Assembly: GCF_000622365.1 (NCBI RefSeq)
Contig: NZ_JASC01000007.1
Coordinates: 1-64,000, forward strand
DNA from: Sulfitobacter noctilucae
Lineage (GTDB): Bacteria; Pseudomonadota; Alphaproteobacteria; Rhodobacterales; Rhodobacteraceae
Length of the DNA: 64,000 nt
Reading direction: 5' to 3'
Part shown: in pieces, positions 33,332 to 41,595 of the stretch
Layout: every line of letters begins with the position of its first letter
Numbering within the stretch: position 1 is the stretch's first letter
Made by a program: the position numbers and the translations under genes
The notes under the pieces: model-generated
The model's input: only the letters and a program-made list of their open reading frames with translations
What the model was told of the DNA's origin: nothing
Databases searched by the model: none

Positions 33332-33619
33332 CTACCTATACGGACCACGATACGGTTCCCCAATAAGCTGGATATGTGGACATCCCAAGATGAAGCTGGT
33401 CGCGGTGAGCAGCGAGCGGAAATAGATGCAATGTGCCTTGTTCGTTGACCACAGCGTATGGGGTTTGCTGGCATAGTTGCCGGTCCCGACATGGCGTTGC
33501 AGCCATTGCCGGGTCAACTCGTTTGTCGCGGGGTCTGCACGCACGCTGAGACGAACGGGAAACTCCCGATCCATGATTTCATAGCGGTGTGGCGATTTAC
33601 TTCCCATAATGGAGAACAT
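33332..33619 (-). CDS. Possible small plasmid protein
   Basis: 95 aa from the Met at 33619 (the start could be 33607). Readable segments are REFPVRLSVRADPATNEL, TRQWLQRHVGTGNYA and CIYFRSLLTATSFI. It resembles a plausible globular protein, but I cannot name a family and no strong ribosome site is seen. It converges on the methylase-like gene. Confidence 0.42.
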   Translation of the reverse strand: MFSIMGSKSPHRYEIMDREFPVRLSVRADPATNELTRQWLQRHVGTGNYASKPHTLWSTNKAHCIYFRSLLTATSFILGCPHIQLIGEPYRGPYR

Positions 33620-33677
33620 AAGCAGAACAGATAGCGTTGATCCAGAGGGCAATGCGATCTGCGATCACGCCTAGCCT

Positions 33678-33714
33678 GGTCCCTTGGGGTTCGGACAAGC
33701 CGAACGCCACTGCG
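33678..33714. repeat. 37-bp direct repeat, copy 2
   Basis: Identical to 31154-31190. It lies about 220 bp before the ardC-like start in a GC-rich leader. Confidence 0.95.
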
Positions 33715-33933
33715 AGACGTTGGCGGCAGGGATGCCGCCGGATTTAAGCGAAATAGACAGACCCGTGTTGTCGGCTGCGCCTCCTGCCCGCGCCAGTCCG
33801 TCGATTTCGCTCAATTCCTCCTAATCCTTCCTTTCATCGCATTCGAGGTTTCAGGAGCAGGCGCATTCGCGCTGTACATCAACCCCGATCCATTGGGCGA
33901 CAGACCCGAGCGACACCACAAAGGAGAACCGTC

Positions 33934-34833
33934 ATGCCGAAATTTGATGTCTATACGGAAGTCACAAATCAGATCATTGAGGCGCTGGAACAAGGTGTGA
34001 AGCCGTGGGAATGCCCGTGGCAGAAGAACGCCGCCGCCCTGCCCTTGCGGGTCACCGGAGACAGCTATCGCGGGATCAACCATGTTCTGTTGAACCTCAA
34101 AGCATGGGCGCAAGGCTATCGCAATCCAGTCTGGATGACGTTCAAGCAGGCAAAAGACTTGGGTGGAATGGTGCGCAAGGGCGAGAAATCATCTCTTGTG
34201 GTCAAATATGGCACGTTCGAAGCGAAGGACGAAGCACCGGAAGGCGGGATGGAGGCCAAGACGCGGGGGTATCTGAAAGCCTATCGCGTGTTCAATGTGC
34301 AGCAAATCGACGGGCTGGACGATCAATTCCCGACAACTGACGAGGCCGAGCCGCTGGCAACGCGGCCTATTGAGCAGCTTTCGCACATTGCCGCAAACAT
34401 GATCGAGAATATGGGCGTGTGCTATGCGGAAGGTGGGGACCGGGCGTGCTATGTCCCGTCTTTGGATAAGGTTCACATGCCCGAACTGCCGAAGTTCAAG
34501 GCGGCAGAGTTGTTCTATTCAACGCTGTTTCACGAATTATCCCATGCGACAGGTCACAAGCGCCGGTGCGATCGGACGAAAGAAAAGACGGGATCCAAGT
34601 TTGGGAATGCGGTCTATGCCTTGGAAGAGCTTGTTGCCGAGATATCGTCGGCGATGATGGGTGCGCAGCTTGGTTTTCAGCCGGGCCACATCGAGGACAA
34701 CGCGGCTTACGTTCAGTCGTGGTTGAAAGTGTTGCGCGATGACAAGCGTGCGATTGTCAAAGCAGCAGCGGCGGCGCAGCGATCTGCGGATTATCTCATG
34801 GAGAAAGCTGGAGAGATTGCAGAGGTCGCTTAG
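33934..34833 (+). CDS. ardC: ArdC-type antirestriction protein (ssDNA-binding with metallopeptidase)
   Basis: 299 aa after AAAGGAGAACCGTC. The N-terminal ArdC domain is recognised by DVYTEVTNQIIEALEQG, KPWECPW, YRGINHVLL and MTFKQAKDLGG. The C-terminal domain is a zinc metallopeptidase-like part with HELSHATGH and the third ligand region YALEELVAEI. Antirestriction proteins of this type protect single-stranded plasmid DNA as it enters a recipient during conjugation. Length is usual for the family. Confidence 0.9.
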   Translation: MPKFDVYTEVTNQIIEALEQGVKPWECPWQKNAAALPLRVTGDSYRGINHVLLNLKAWAQGYRNPVWMTFKQAKDLGGMVRKGEKSSLVVKYGTFEAKDEAPEGGMEAKTRGYLKAYRVFNVQQIDGLDDQFPTTDEAEPLATRPIEQLSHIAANMIENMGVCYAEGGDRACYVPSLDKVHMPELPKFKAAELFYSTLFHELSHATGHKRRCDRTKEKTGSKFGNAVYALEELVAEISSAMMGAQLGFQPGHIEDNAAYVQSWLKVLRDDKRAIVKAAAAAQRSADYLMEKAGEIAEVA

Positions 34834-34868
34834 GCCCCTGCTCTACCGTTGCAGCGGAGGTTTGTTTT

Positions 34869-35284
34869 TCAGATGCAAGTGAAGGCTGGCGCGTCGCCCA
34901 GGTTCATAGCCCGGGTTGTGTCCCCTATGGTTAACTCAACACGTTGAGTGTTGCGCAGGCCCTCAAGGATCGGATGCCAGACGTTTTCAGCCAGGTCACG
35001 CTTTGCCAGCCGTCCATGGACAAGTGGTGCGGTGATCGTCTGACCGTCGGGAAAGGCGAGCGTGGCCATTGTGGTCAAATCGGAGTTGCCCCCAACACGA
35101 TCAGAACCATGCTTTCGGTCCCGCCATAGACACGGTTGGGATCGCAGACGAGGCGGATGGTGGCCCCGTTGTCTGTGGTGGAATATACATCAAGACCGCG
35201 CGTAAAATCATGTTCCCATGCCACGGCGGGTGTCGCGGCAAGGGCAGCGATGAGCATAGAAACAAGGCGGTTTTTGAAACGCAT
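34869..35284 (-). pseudogene. Exported small protein broken by a frameshift in a G-run
   Basis: The 5' part (35284 to 35075) starts MRFKNRLVSMLIAALAAT with a signal peptide and reads to VLIVLGATPI, then stops. The 3' part (35078 to 34869) continues in the next frame as TTMATLAFPDGQT to DAPAFTC. Adding one G to the run of five G at about 35089-35093 would join them as VLGGNSDLTTMATL, a full protein of about 137 aa. It may be a natural null, a phase-variable gene or a sequencing error. Confidence 0.72.
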
Positions 35285-35337
35285 AGGCTGACTTCCTTTC
35301 GGAGCCAGCCTAGCATTTTTTCAGGGAAACTGGAAGG

Positions 35338-35556
35338 TCACGCGTCGAGTTCAGCGGCGAGAACCCACTTACTTTGCCAGACATCAAAGGTGGCCAATAT
35401 AGTGCCCTGCGGGTCGAGGATCTTCAACGTGCCAGAGGTCTCTTTATCCAGCATGTAAGACGCCCCAAACATCCGGAGGGTTTCGGGTGATTGCGAGTAG
35501 ACAACGCCGACATCTACAGCGTCATCCTCGCTGCGCATGGAGAACATATCAGTCAT
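35338..35556 (-). CDS. Small protein, unknown function
   Basis: 72 aa, MTDMFSMRSEDDAVDVG to WVLAAELDA. The start overlaps the end of the 35549 gene by 8 bp, so the two are translationally coupled. Mildly acidic and beta-like (YMLDKETSGTLKILDPQG). The family is not recognised. Confidence 0.62.
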   Translation of the reverse strand: MTDMFSMRSEDDAVDVGVVYSQSPETLRMFGASYMLDKETSGTLKILDPQGTILATFDVWQSKWVLAAELDA

Positions 35557-35710
35557 AATCGTAAATCACGTCCTCCCGCACGATATCATCTTTCCATTTC
35601 GGTGTTCGCGCCCCGGTGTTCCATTCATAAAGATATCCTACGATATCGCGCGTTTTGGCATCGAGAATGCGGGCGACGGCTTTTCCTTCAATCTTCTGTT
35701 TTCGCATCAT
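35549..35710 (-). CDS. Small protein, paralogue of the 26252 gene
   Basis: 53 aa with AAAGGAT before the ATG at 35710. It is nearly identical over its whole length to the C-terminal 50 residues of the 26252-26479 product (KIEGKAVARILDAKT, YEWNTG, KWKDDIVREDVIYDY). It lacks the basic N-terminal extension of that protein. First gene of a minus-strand run to 34869. Function unknown. Confidence 0.72.
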   Translation of the reverse strand: MMRKQKIEGKAVARILDAKTRDIVGYLYEWNTGARTPKWKDDIVREDVIYDYD

Positions 35711-36111
35711 GATCAAATCCTTTCGCGATGCGGTTGGGTTTTGCGCTCCCTTCCGCCAGTGGCGAAGCCTCGGCTGAACTGACCAGCCGAATGGCCTCAT
35801 GCCATTCGACTGGGCAGAGCAGAGAGGGCGCAGCCCGTCCTGCGTCCGGAAACGGATCGAAGACAGGGGGCTAGAGGGCGGAAAATTGGGGGGACCGCGC
35901 AAAGCGTGGGGGAGCCGATTTTTTGCACGGAGGCTGGCGCGTTTACGCGACATCACAACCTCTGTTGAGAGCCGGGGCCGGATGGCAGGCGGATCAAGAG
36001 TTGGAAACGTGCCGACGCGCCTAGAGCGGAGCGGAGGGCGTGTTGTCCCCCGCTCTATTCAATCTCGCGTTTTTCGCGGGATTTCATTGCCCGTAGTAAT
36101 CTGTAAAACGA
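35711..36111. other. Intergenic region, no gene seen
   Basis: About 400 bp between two minus-strand genes. GC-rich; contains a CGCG...CGCG hairpin with an A/T loop at about 36065-36085. Open frames present lack start signals. Confidence 0.45.
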
Positions 36112-36771
36112 CTAGAGGTACTTCTTGCTTAGCTCTTCTATCACTTCATCGAGCTTGTCCCAAAACAGGGTTTCGAACTGTCCTCGAACCATGGCCGGAT
36201 CGGAGCGAACACGAAGAGGGTCATGTTCCTCACGCATTGCGTCTAGAATGGTACCATCGAGCCTCTTTGACGTATGGTATCCGTCTTGCATAGGAAGCCT
36301 GTGAGCTTCCGGCTTTGGAATGAAAGTGGGCGAAAGCACGAATTGCTCTGTCGCTTTGCGCCCCGCTAGCATCACAATATCGCGCTGCTCCAGGCCTTTC
36401 TTAATCAACGGCTTCATAGCTTCGCCTTGATCAACTCGAACAGCAGCATCGAGTGTCGTTTGACGACCACCCCGTGGGGCAGTTTCTGTCTTGGCTTGTG
36501 GTTCTGATCGTGCTTTTGAAGCTTTTGGTTTGTTTGGGGTTGCTGTCGCTTTCCTCGATTCCGGCTTGGTATCGGGTGTTTTTGATTTCTTGACTGGTGG
36601 CGTCGTTGGGGGCGATTGCGTTTGGCGACTGGGCTCGATTGCTTGAGCACTTTTGTCTGGGATTTTGACATCAGAGGGCATGTCGGTTTCGACTGGTCGG
36701 TAGCGCTCGAAAGTGTGCGAATACTTGGGATCGTCGCCGGTGATTTTTGGTTTGGTTCGACGTACCATCAT
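36112..36771 (-). CDS. Partner of ParA (probable centromere-binding protein)
   Basis: 219 aa, overlapping the parA-like stop by 4 bp. The first 115 residues are disordered, rich in Pro, Lys, Thr and Ser (TPPVKKSKTPDTKP). The last 100 are folded and include MKPLIKKGLEQRDIVMLAGRKATE and DKLDEVIEELSKKYL. A gene in this position usually encodes the DNA-binding partner of the partition ATPase. I see no classical ParB motif; a ribbon-helix-helix-like or VirC2-like role is possible. The CGCGTG repeats upstream of the pair would be its target. Confidence 0.6.
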   Translation of the reverse strand: MMVRRTKPKITGDDPKYSHTFERYRPVETDMPSDVKIPDKSAQAIEPSRQTQSPPTTPPVKKSKTPDTKPESRKATATPNKPKASKARSEPQAKTETAPRGGRQTTLDAAVRVDQGEAMKPLIKKGLEQRDIVMLAGRKATEQFVLSPTFIPKPEAHRLPMQDGYHTSKRLDGTILDAMREEHDPLRVRSDPAMVRGQFETLFWDKLDEVIEELSKKYL

Positions 36772-37481
36772 TTATCTCCCAGAATCTCTTTGAGAATGTC
36801 GCGGGCTTCATCGACTGCTTCGTCAAAATATTTTGCATGAGTTCTGAGTAGGCCATACTTGGATTCACGTCGCCTTTCGGCGACGACGTGAAGAAAGCCC
36901 TGAGCATCTGCATCTAGGTGCTGATTGCGATGCATGAAGTAGTTATCCATGATCGGGAATAGACGAAGCGCCTCCTTTTCAATCCCCTCTTGGGCCATAG
37001 TGGGTTTCGTCGGTACGTCTGCGAATATGATCCGGAGACTTGGGAGGGCCGCAGGATCGTCTGTGCGGTCACGGAGGCCGACGTACCAGTTGAAGGTGTC
37101 CTTTGTAATCGAGAGGTCCTTCTCGGCAAGCTTCATCGGTACAACTAGATAATCACTGCTTGCCGCAAGGTCGTCAGCCCACGCTCCGGCAGCACCTTGT
37201 GTGTCTACGAAGACAAGGTCTGTGTCCCCTGCCTTCCATGCGGCTTCAATGACGTTGTCGAGGTCGCTTGAAAACTCAAGTTGTTGAACCTTTACCAATG
37301 GTTCGTCAATCTCGAGCCTGTTGAACCACCGATACAATGCTTGTTGCGGATCGGCGTCCAGTACAAGGCAGCGTTGTTTGTCTTTAACTGCGGCGCTCAC
37401 AATGGCCTGCAAAAGTGTTGTTTTGCCAGCGCCACCCTTTCGCGTCATTACAGTGACGACTTTCATATCATCATTTTGCAT
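36768..37481 (-). CDS. ParA/VirC1-type partition ATPase
   Basis: 237 aa from the ATG at 37481 with GAGAG before it; the upstream open frame runs through the repeat region and is not coding. The deviant Walker A motif is MTRKGGAGKTTLLQA, with LVLDADPQQAL and FVDTQGAAG following. KGGAGKTT instead of KGGVGKTT is common in VirC1 and some plasmid ParA proteins. It lacks an N-terminal DNA-binding domain, so it is of the short ParA type. It could serve plasmid partition or bring the plasmid to the transfer channel, as VirC1 does; it lies next to mobC and the relaxase. Confidence 0.82.
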   Translation of the reverse strand: MQNDDMKVVTVMTRKGGAGKTTLLQAIVSAAVKDKQRCLVLDADPQQALYRWFNRLEIDEPLVKVQQLEFSSDLDNVIEAAWKAGDTDLVFVDTQGAAGAWADDLAASSDYLVVPMKLAEKDLSITKDTFNWYVGLRDRTDDPAALPSLRIIFADVPTKPTMAQEGIEKEALRLFPIMDNYFMHRNQHLDADAQGFLHVVAERRRESKYGLLRTHAKYFDEAVDEARDILKEILGDK

Positions 37482-37490
37482 TTCTGCTCT

Positions 37491-37771
37491 CTCGCGTGTT
37501 GCGTATCGCTTTTCGCGTGTCGCGTTGGTTTTTGTCTTTTTCGCGTGTTGCTTGTTCCATACCGCATGTCGCGTGTCAATTATCGCTGGTCGCGTGTAGC
37601 TTATCGCGTGTCCGTTTAGCACTACGCGTGTTGCGTGACGCGTGCTGCTAACATCACCACGCGTGTCGCTTGTTGCGTGCCGCGTGTCGCGTGACGAGGG
37701 CGGTCGACGATGAGCAATCTTACATCCCTAAGTTCGCGTGTTGTATGGCGCGTGTCGCGTGTCGCGTGCGA
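37491..37771. repeat. CGCGTG repeat array, probable centromere
   Basis: About 280 bp directly upstream of the parA-like gene contain at least 13 copies of CGCGTG, mostly within the longer pattern TCGCGTGTYGCGT, in irregular spacing. A triple run TCGCGTGTCGCGTG lies near 37750-37770. Such an array upstream of parAB-type genes is the usual place for the plasmid partition site and repression site. No open frame crosses it convincingly. Confidence 0.7.
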
Positions 37772-38024
37772 AAACCAAAAAGCGATGTCGGAATGGCAAC
37801 CAATCGACAGTCGCGCCGACCCAAAAGCCTGTAAATGGGTCATGGCGGCGCTGAGAGCGGCCATAGGGGCGCATACGGAGGTCGCGCTAGGGTAGGGGTG
37901 CCAAAACACGTGGCGGCTCCTCTGAAGGGGAAATTTCGGCAAGCCCGCGAGACTACCGCAGGTACGCGAAGTCACTCGCATGCGGTTCGCGGGCCTCGGT
38001 TCTAAGAGCCTCGGCGGAAAATGG

Positions 38025-38094
38025 CATAACACCCATTTCCACAATAATACGTGATTGCACCACTTAAAGCATTATTGTAGCAATGGGTGTTATG
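38025..38094. other. Nested inverted repeat, candidate oriT or relaxosome operator
   Basis: A perfect 13-bp inverted repeat (CATAACACCCATT at 38025-38037 and its complement at 38082-38094) encloses a second perfect 7-bp one (CAATAAT at 38042-38048 and ATTATTG at 38071-38077). The two are separated by 4 bp on each side, and the centre is 22 nt. It lies 33 bp before mobC. Position and symmetry fit an oriT or a MobC-binding operator. No known nic sequence is recognised, so the nick site is open. Confidence 0.62.
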
Positions 38095-38126
38095 ATGATG
38101 GCAGGAAATAGGGGTTCTTTGTTCGT

Positions 38127-38702
38127 ATGCCTAAAGGCCGAATTCTGACACCAGACGAACGCCTGGTGATTGTCCGTGAGGCAGCAAAAGGCGCTGATGT
38201 GAAAGGGCTTGCGCTGCGCTTCGGTGTCACGCGGCGGACAATCCACTACACGATCAAGCGTGAAAAAGACCGCCGACGCGATACGGGAGTTCGTACCGCC
38301 GCTGCCAGCGTGACGGTCACGCCGGATGAGATTAAGGCCTTCGATGCGGAGCTCGCGAGGCACGGTTTCGATAGTAGAGCGGATGGATTGCGCGCGCTCA
38401 TGCAGGCGACAAATGGAATTTTCGTGCCGGATGAACATCTCGCCAATGAATTAGCGGGATATCGTGCCGCCCTCAATCGGGTGGGCAACAACATCACGCA
38501 GATCGCCCGACGCCTGAACGAGGCAAAGAAGCGCGGAATGCCTGCGCCCTGGTCTGACAAGCAGTATGAAGAAATTCGAGCGCTTGCTGGAATGGTCTTA
38601 GAGATGGGGGATCAGATCGACCTCTTGGTTCGGCGGCGCAACGCGACCATGACCCTGACAGTCACCAATGTGTTGAGGGAGTTTGCTCTTGGCACGCAAT
38701 AG
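38127..38702 (+). CDS. mobC: MobC-like relaxosome accessory protein
   Basis: 191 aa. The N-terminal 50 residues are a helix-turn-helix-like part (RLVIVREAAKGADVKGLALRFGVTRRTIHY, cited in two: AAKGADVKGLALRFG and VTRRTIHYTIK). The rest is a MobC domain with the family segment LNRVGNNITQIARRLNEAKK. MobC binds near oriT and helps the relaxase open the DNA. Its end overlaps the relaxase start by 14 bp, so the two are coupled. Confidence 0.85.
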   Translation: MPKGRILTPDERLVIVREAAKGADVKGLALRFGVTRRTIHYTIKREKDRRRDTGVRTAAASVTVTPDEIKAFDAELARHGFDSRADGLRALMQATNGIFVPDEHLANELAGYRAALNRVGNNITQIARRLNEAKKRGMPAPWSDKQYEEIRALAGMVLEMGDQIDLLVRRRNATMTLTVTNVLREFALGTQ

Positions 38703-41595
38703 CGCAGTTGAAGCCGTCACCGGCGAAATTTTCCGTGAAGGTTGGGATCGCATTCGTGGCTCGATGCAAGGTCTCAACAGCAAGAAGCATGCGCAGCTTT
38801 ATCGCGCGGCGAGGGGCCACCGTTCAGCCGTGTTCAAGGCTATCAAGAACGGCGGAACTCATAACAAGGGCCAGCTCAGCAACCAGCTGTCCTACATCAC
38901 ACGCGACAACAAGCTATCGCACTTCGTTGACAGTCGAGGGACGTTTGACGGAAAGACAAGGTTTGATGACAAAGACATCAAAAAGCTAACGGATCGGTTT
39001 GCCGAACGTTGGAGCGGTGATTTTCGTCCAAAGTTGGGAAACACCACCCATATGTTGATGTCTTTTCCTCACGGAACGAACGCAAATGATGTTCGTGATA
39101 TCGCGTCGGACGTTTGCGAGCGCTTCTTTGAGACAGATGAAAGCCATTTTGATTATGTGATTGCTGTCCATAAGGATCGCGATCACCCGCACGCACATAT
39201 CGTCCTGAACCGGCGATCGCAGGAGGGCGAGTTCTTTTATTTGGGCCGGGATCATCGGTTCAACTATGACGACATTCGCCTCGCAATGGTCGAAGAGGCA
39301 GAGAAGTACGGGGTCAAGCTAGAAGCGACGCGACGCGTAGATCGCGGTGTTGTGCATTACCCATCAAGCACCAGAGAAATCTATGCCGTGAAAGAAGACG
39401 CCAGCAATGGCGTTGTGCGTGAACCTGTTCCGCGCGAGAGGGTCGGTCGCAATCTGGCACGAACATTGGCTGAAATCGCAAGCACACGCGTTGTCTACCA
39501 CTCGCTTGCATCTGAGGCCTCAGCCGACAGTCGTGAAGAAATTTCCGAAGCCCTTCTGAAAGCCGCCGAGCTTTTGGGCAAGGGATCAACCATTCAGCAT
39601 GATGGAGACATTTACATGGGAGCCGCCGAGGACTTTGACAACCTGAGAGGGCAGTATGCCGAGACCGTTGAGGAGGTGCAGGCACGCATTGCCCGACTTC
39701 CGGAGGGACAAAGGGCAGACAATGAGCGGAGGTTAAATGAAATCCAAGCCAGTCTTCGGCGGATGCAACCGTTGGGATTGCGATCCGTCATGCTTGAGCA
39801 GAAGCCTTCAGAGGGCGGGATCTATTCAGAAACAAACATCAACGCAGAACTTGTTGGTCGTCTGTCGGAGGGGTCCGCCCGAGCTCAGATTGACAATGCC
39901 TTGCGCGGAACAGGCATAAACGCAGAAACAGTTGTAAATCGGATTGAGACAGGTGCGCCCAATGCTGCGCTAGAAAGCCAATGGGTGGCCGATGATCTTG
40001 CGAAGGTGGCTGAGACCGAAGGTTTGAACCTTGAACGCAAGGACGATCTTGAAGCAGCGCGTGAGCGGTTGAACCAGGTCCATGTTGAGTTAGGCACCGC
40101 GCTTGAACGAGCGGAGGTGCTGCGGGACGATGGGGTGATCGAAGAAGCGCGCGAAATACGTTTCCACTTCGACCAAGCGCAGTTTGACGACAGCGCACGA
40201 GCGATCCGGCAAGAACTGCGAGGGCAGGGGGTCAACGAGGCACAGCTTGAAGCGCGGGCGGTCGAGATTGAGAACCGCGCTTTCGACAGGATCGAGGCCG
40301 AGCAGCAGACCTATCTCGAAACGCGTCCCGAAATTGTGTCTGGCCCAGATGCTGTGTATCGCACCGATGAAGAGGGCAGGGGGCAGATCATGGATCAACA
40401 ACTGGCCGACAGGTTGGACCGCGAGATTGAGGTCATCCTGGATCGTGCGCCCGCCAATCAGACGATTTCGGAGGCCGTCGCGTCCGATTTCAAGGACCGC
40501 TACCCTGACATGCCGGATCACGTCGCCCGTGGCTTGGGTGATACCTACGAGACGAGTTTCCGGTTGAACAACGCGCAAGAGTTGAGGGAGGCCGAGCAGG
40601 AGGCGGCTGGCCTAGAAACAGCGCGTGACATTGCAGCCGTCGCTTTGCGAACTGAGAACGGCGTTGTTATGGCCGAGGGTGAGCGTGTTTCTGCTGCTGA
40701 TCGGCGCGAGTACGAGGCGCTTGAAGATCAATTTGCCCGCACGGACTTCAACTATCCGTATTCGGATGATCCGAATGCGCGTGAGGCTGGACGTGCGCAG
40801 ACGGAACAGGCGTCAGAGGCATTCAGGTCCTTTGCGGTCAAGTCGCCGGTCCATGCGTCTATGGCGTCGCGTTCCTGGGATAAGGCGACGGACATCATGC
40901 GGCCTCCAGAAGGCTACTTGAACGAGCGTGAGTTGGTCGAGCGTGGTCAGGTGGCAAATCGTTCGACATTTACTCTGTCGTCTGCCGGTTCCGATGAAAC
41001 GCGCACTTTCATGTCCGCACGTGAGGCGGGTAGGGCTTATTCAGATAGCAGAGCGGCAGATCGGCCATGTATCATCGAGCAGTTGTCCAATGGGTCGGCG
41101 CGTGTCCTGGCTTCAGCGGGGCAGGTTGGCGATGAGGTCCATACGGCGGCACCGCGTCTTGAGGACATTGAGCGGGATGTGCAGAACCCGACAGACGCGG
41201 AATTCTGGCGTGCGTATCACGAACGCGAAGGAGAGGTGACGCGCATCGAGAACGATGAAATTCGGCGCGTGGTCGAGCATGAACGATCCGATGAACTGTC
41301 TTCGCCGTTTGCGAATGACGATCAGCGTGTCAGCTATCGAGAGCAGATCGAGCAAGAGCTTGACGACGAGCAGATCGAGCGGCTGCGCGAAGGTGACAGT
41401 GACGCCTTAGAGAACGTGTCGGATGACCGAATTGATCGGCTCTACGCCGCAAAAGCCTATCTGCAATCTGACGCAGCAACCGCGAATACCGAGGTCTACC
41501 GCGAAGTCGTGAGGGAAATCGCGGACGAGGAATATGAGTTGCAGAAAGACCGACTTGTCGATTCAGAGCGCGAAGGAGGGCCGGTCCATGGGTAA
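38689..41595 (+). CDS. Relaxase, MobA/VirD2 type
   Basis: 968 aa from the TTG at 38689, 8 bp after GAGGGA; a TTG at 38683 is too close to it. The relaxase core is the first 230 residues: SYITRDNKLSHF, HMLMSFPHGTN and the metal-binding motif HKDRDHPHAHIVLNRR (three His). The active-site Tyr is probably in the first 60 residues (e.g. LYRAARGH or LSYITR). The remaining 740 residues are acidic and helical, rich in Glu, Arg and Ala, and may carry the secretion signal and other partner-binding sites. It nicks oriT and leads the strand into the recipient. Overlaps virD4 by 8 bp. Confidence 0.9.
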   Translation: MARNSAVEAVTGEIFREGWDRIRGSMQGLNSKKHAQLYRAARGHRSAVFKAIKNGGTHNKGQLSNQLSYITRDNKLSHFVDSRGTFDGKTRFDDKDIKKLTDRFAERWSGDFRPKLGNTTHMLMSFPHGTNANDVRDIASDVCERFFETDESHFDYVIAVHKDRDHPHAHIVLNRRSQEGEFFYLGRDHRFNYDDIRLAMVEEAEKYGVKLEATRRVDRGVVHYPSSTREIYAVKEDASNGVVREPVPRERVGRNLARTLAEIASTRVVYHSLASEASADSREEISEALLKAAELLGKGSTIQHDGDIYMGAAEDFDNLRGQYAETVEEVQARIARLPEGQRADNERRLNEIQASLRRMQPLGLRSVMLEQKPSEGGIYSETNINAELVGRLSEGSARAQIDNALRGTGINAETVVNRIETGAPNAALESQWVADDLAKVAETEGLNLERKDDLEAARERLNQVHVELGTALERAEVLRDDGVIEEAREIRFHFDQAQFDDSARAIRQELRGQGVNEAQLEARAVEIENRAFDRIEAEQQTYLETRPEIVSGPDAVYRTDEEGRGQIMDQQLADRLDREIEVILDRAPANQTISEAVASDFKDRYPDMPDHVARGLGDTYETSFRLNNAQELREAEQEAAGLETARDIAAVALRTENGVVMAEGERVSAADRREYEALEDQFARTDFNYPYSDDPNAREAGRAQTEQASEAFRSFAVKSPVHASMASRSWDKATDIMRPPEGYLNERELVERGQVANRSTFTLSSAGSDETRTFMSAREAGRAYSDSRAADRPCIIEQLSNGSARVLASAGQVGDEVHTAAPRLEDIERDVQNPTDAEFWRAYHEREGEVTRIENDEIRRVVEHERSDELSSPFANDDQRVSYREQIEQELDDEQIERLREGDSDALENVSDDRIDRLYAAKAYLQSDAATANTEVYREVVREIADEEYELQKDRLVDSEREGGPVHG

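Noticed and set aside
37622-38044. 140-aa minus-strand frame over the CGCGTG repeats
   Set aside because: Its Arg/Thr/His-rich pattern comes from the repeats themselves; no start signals.
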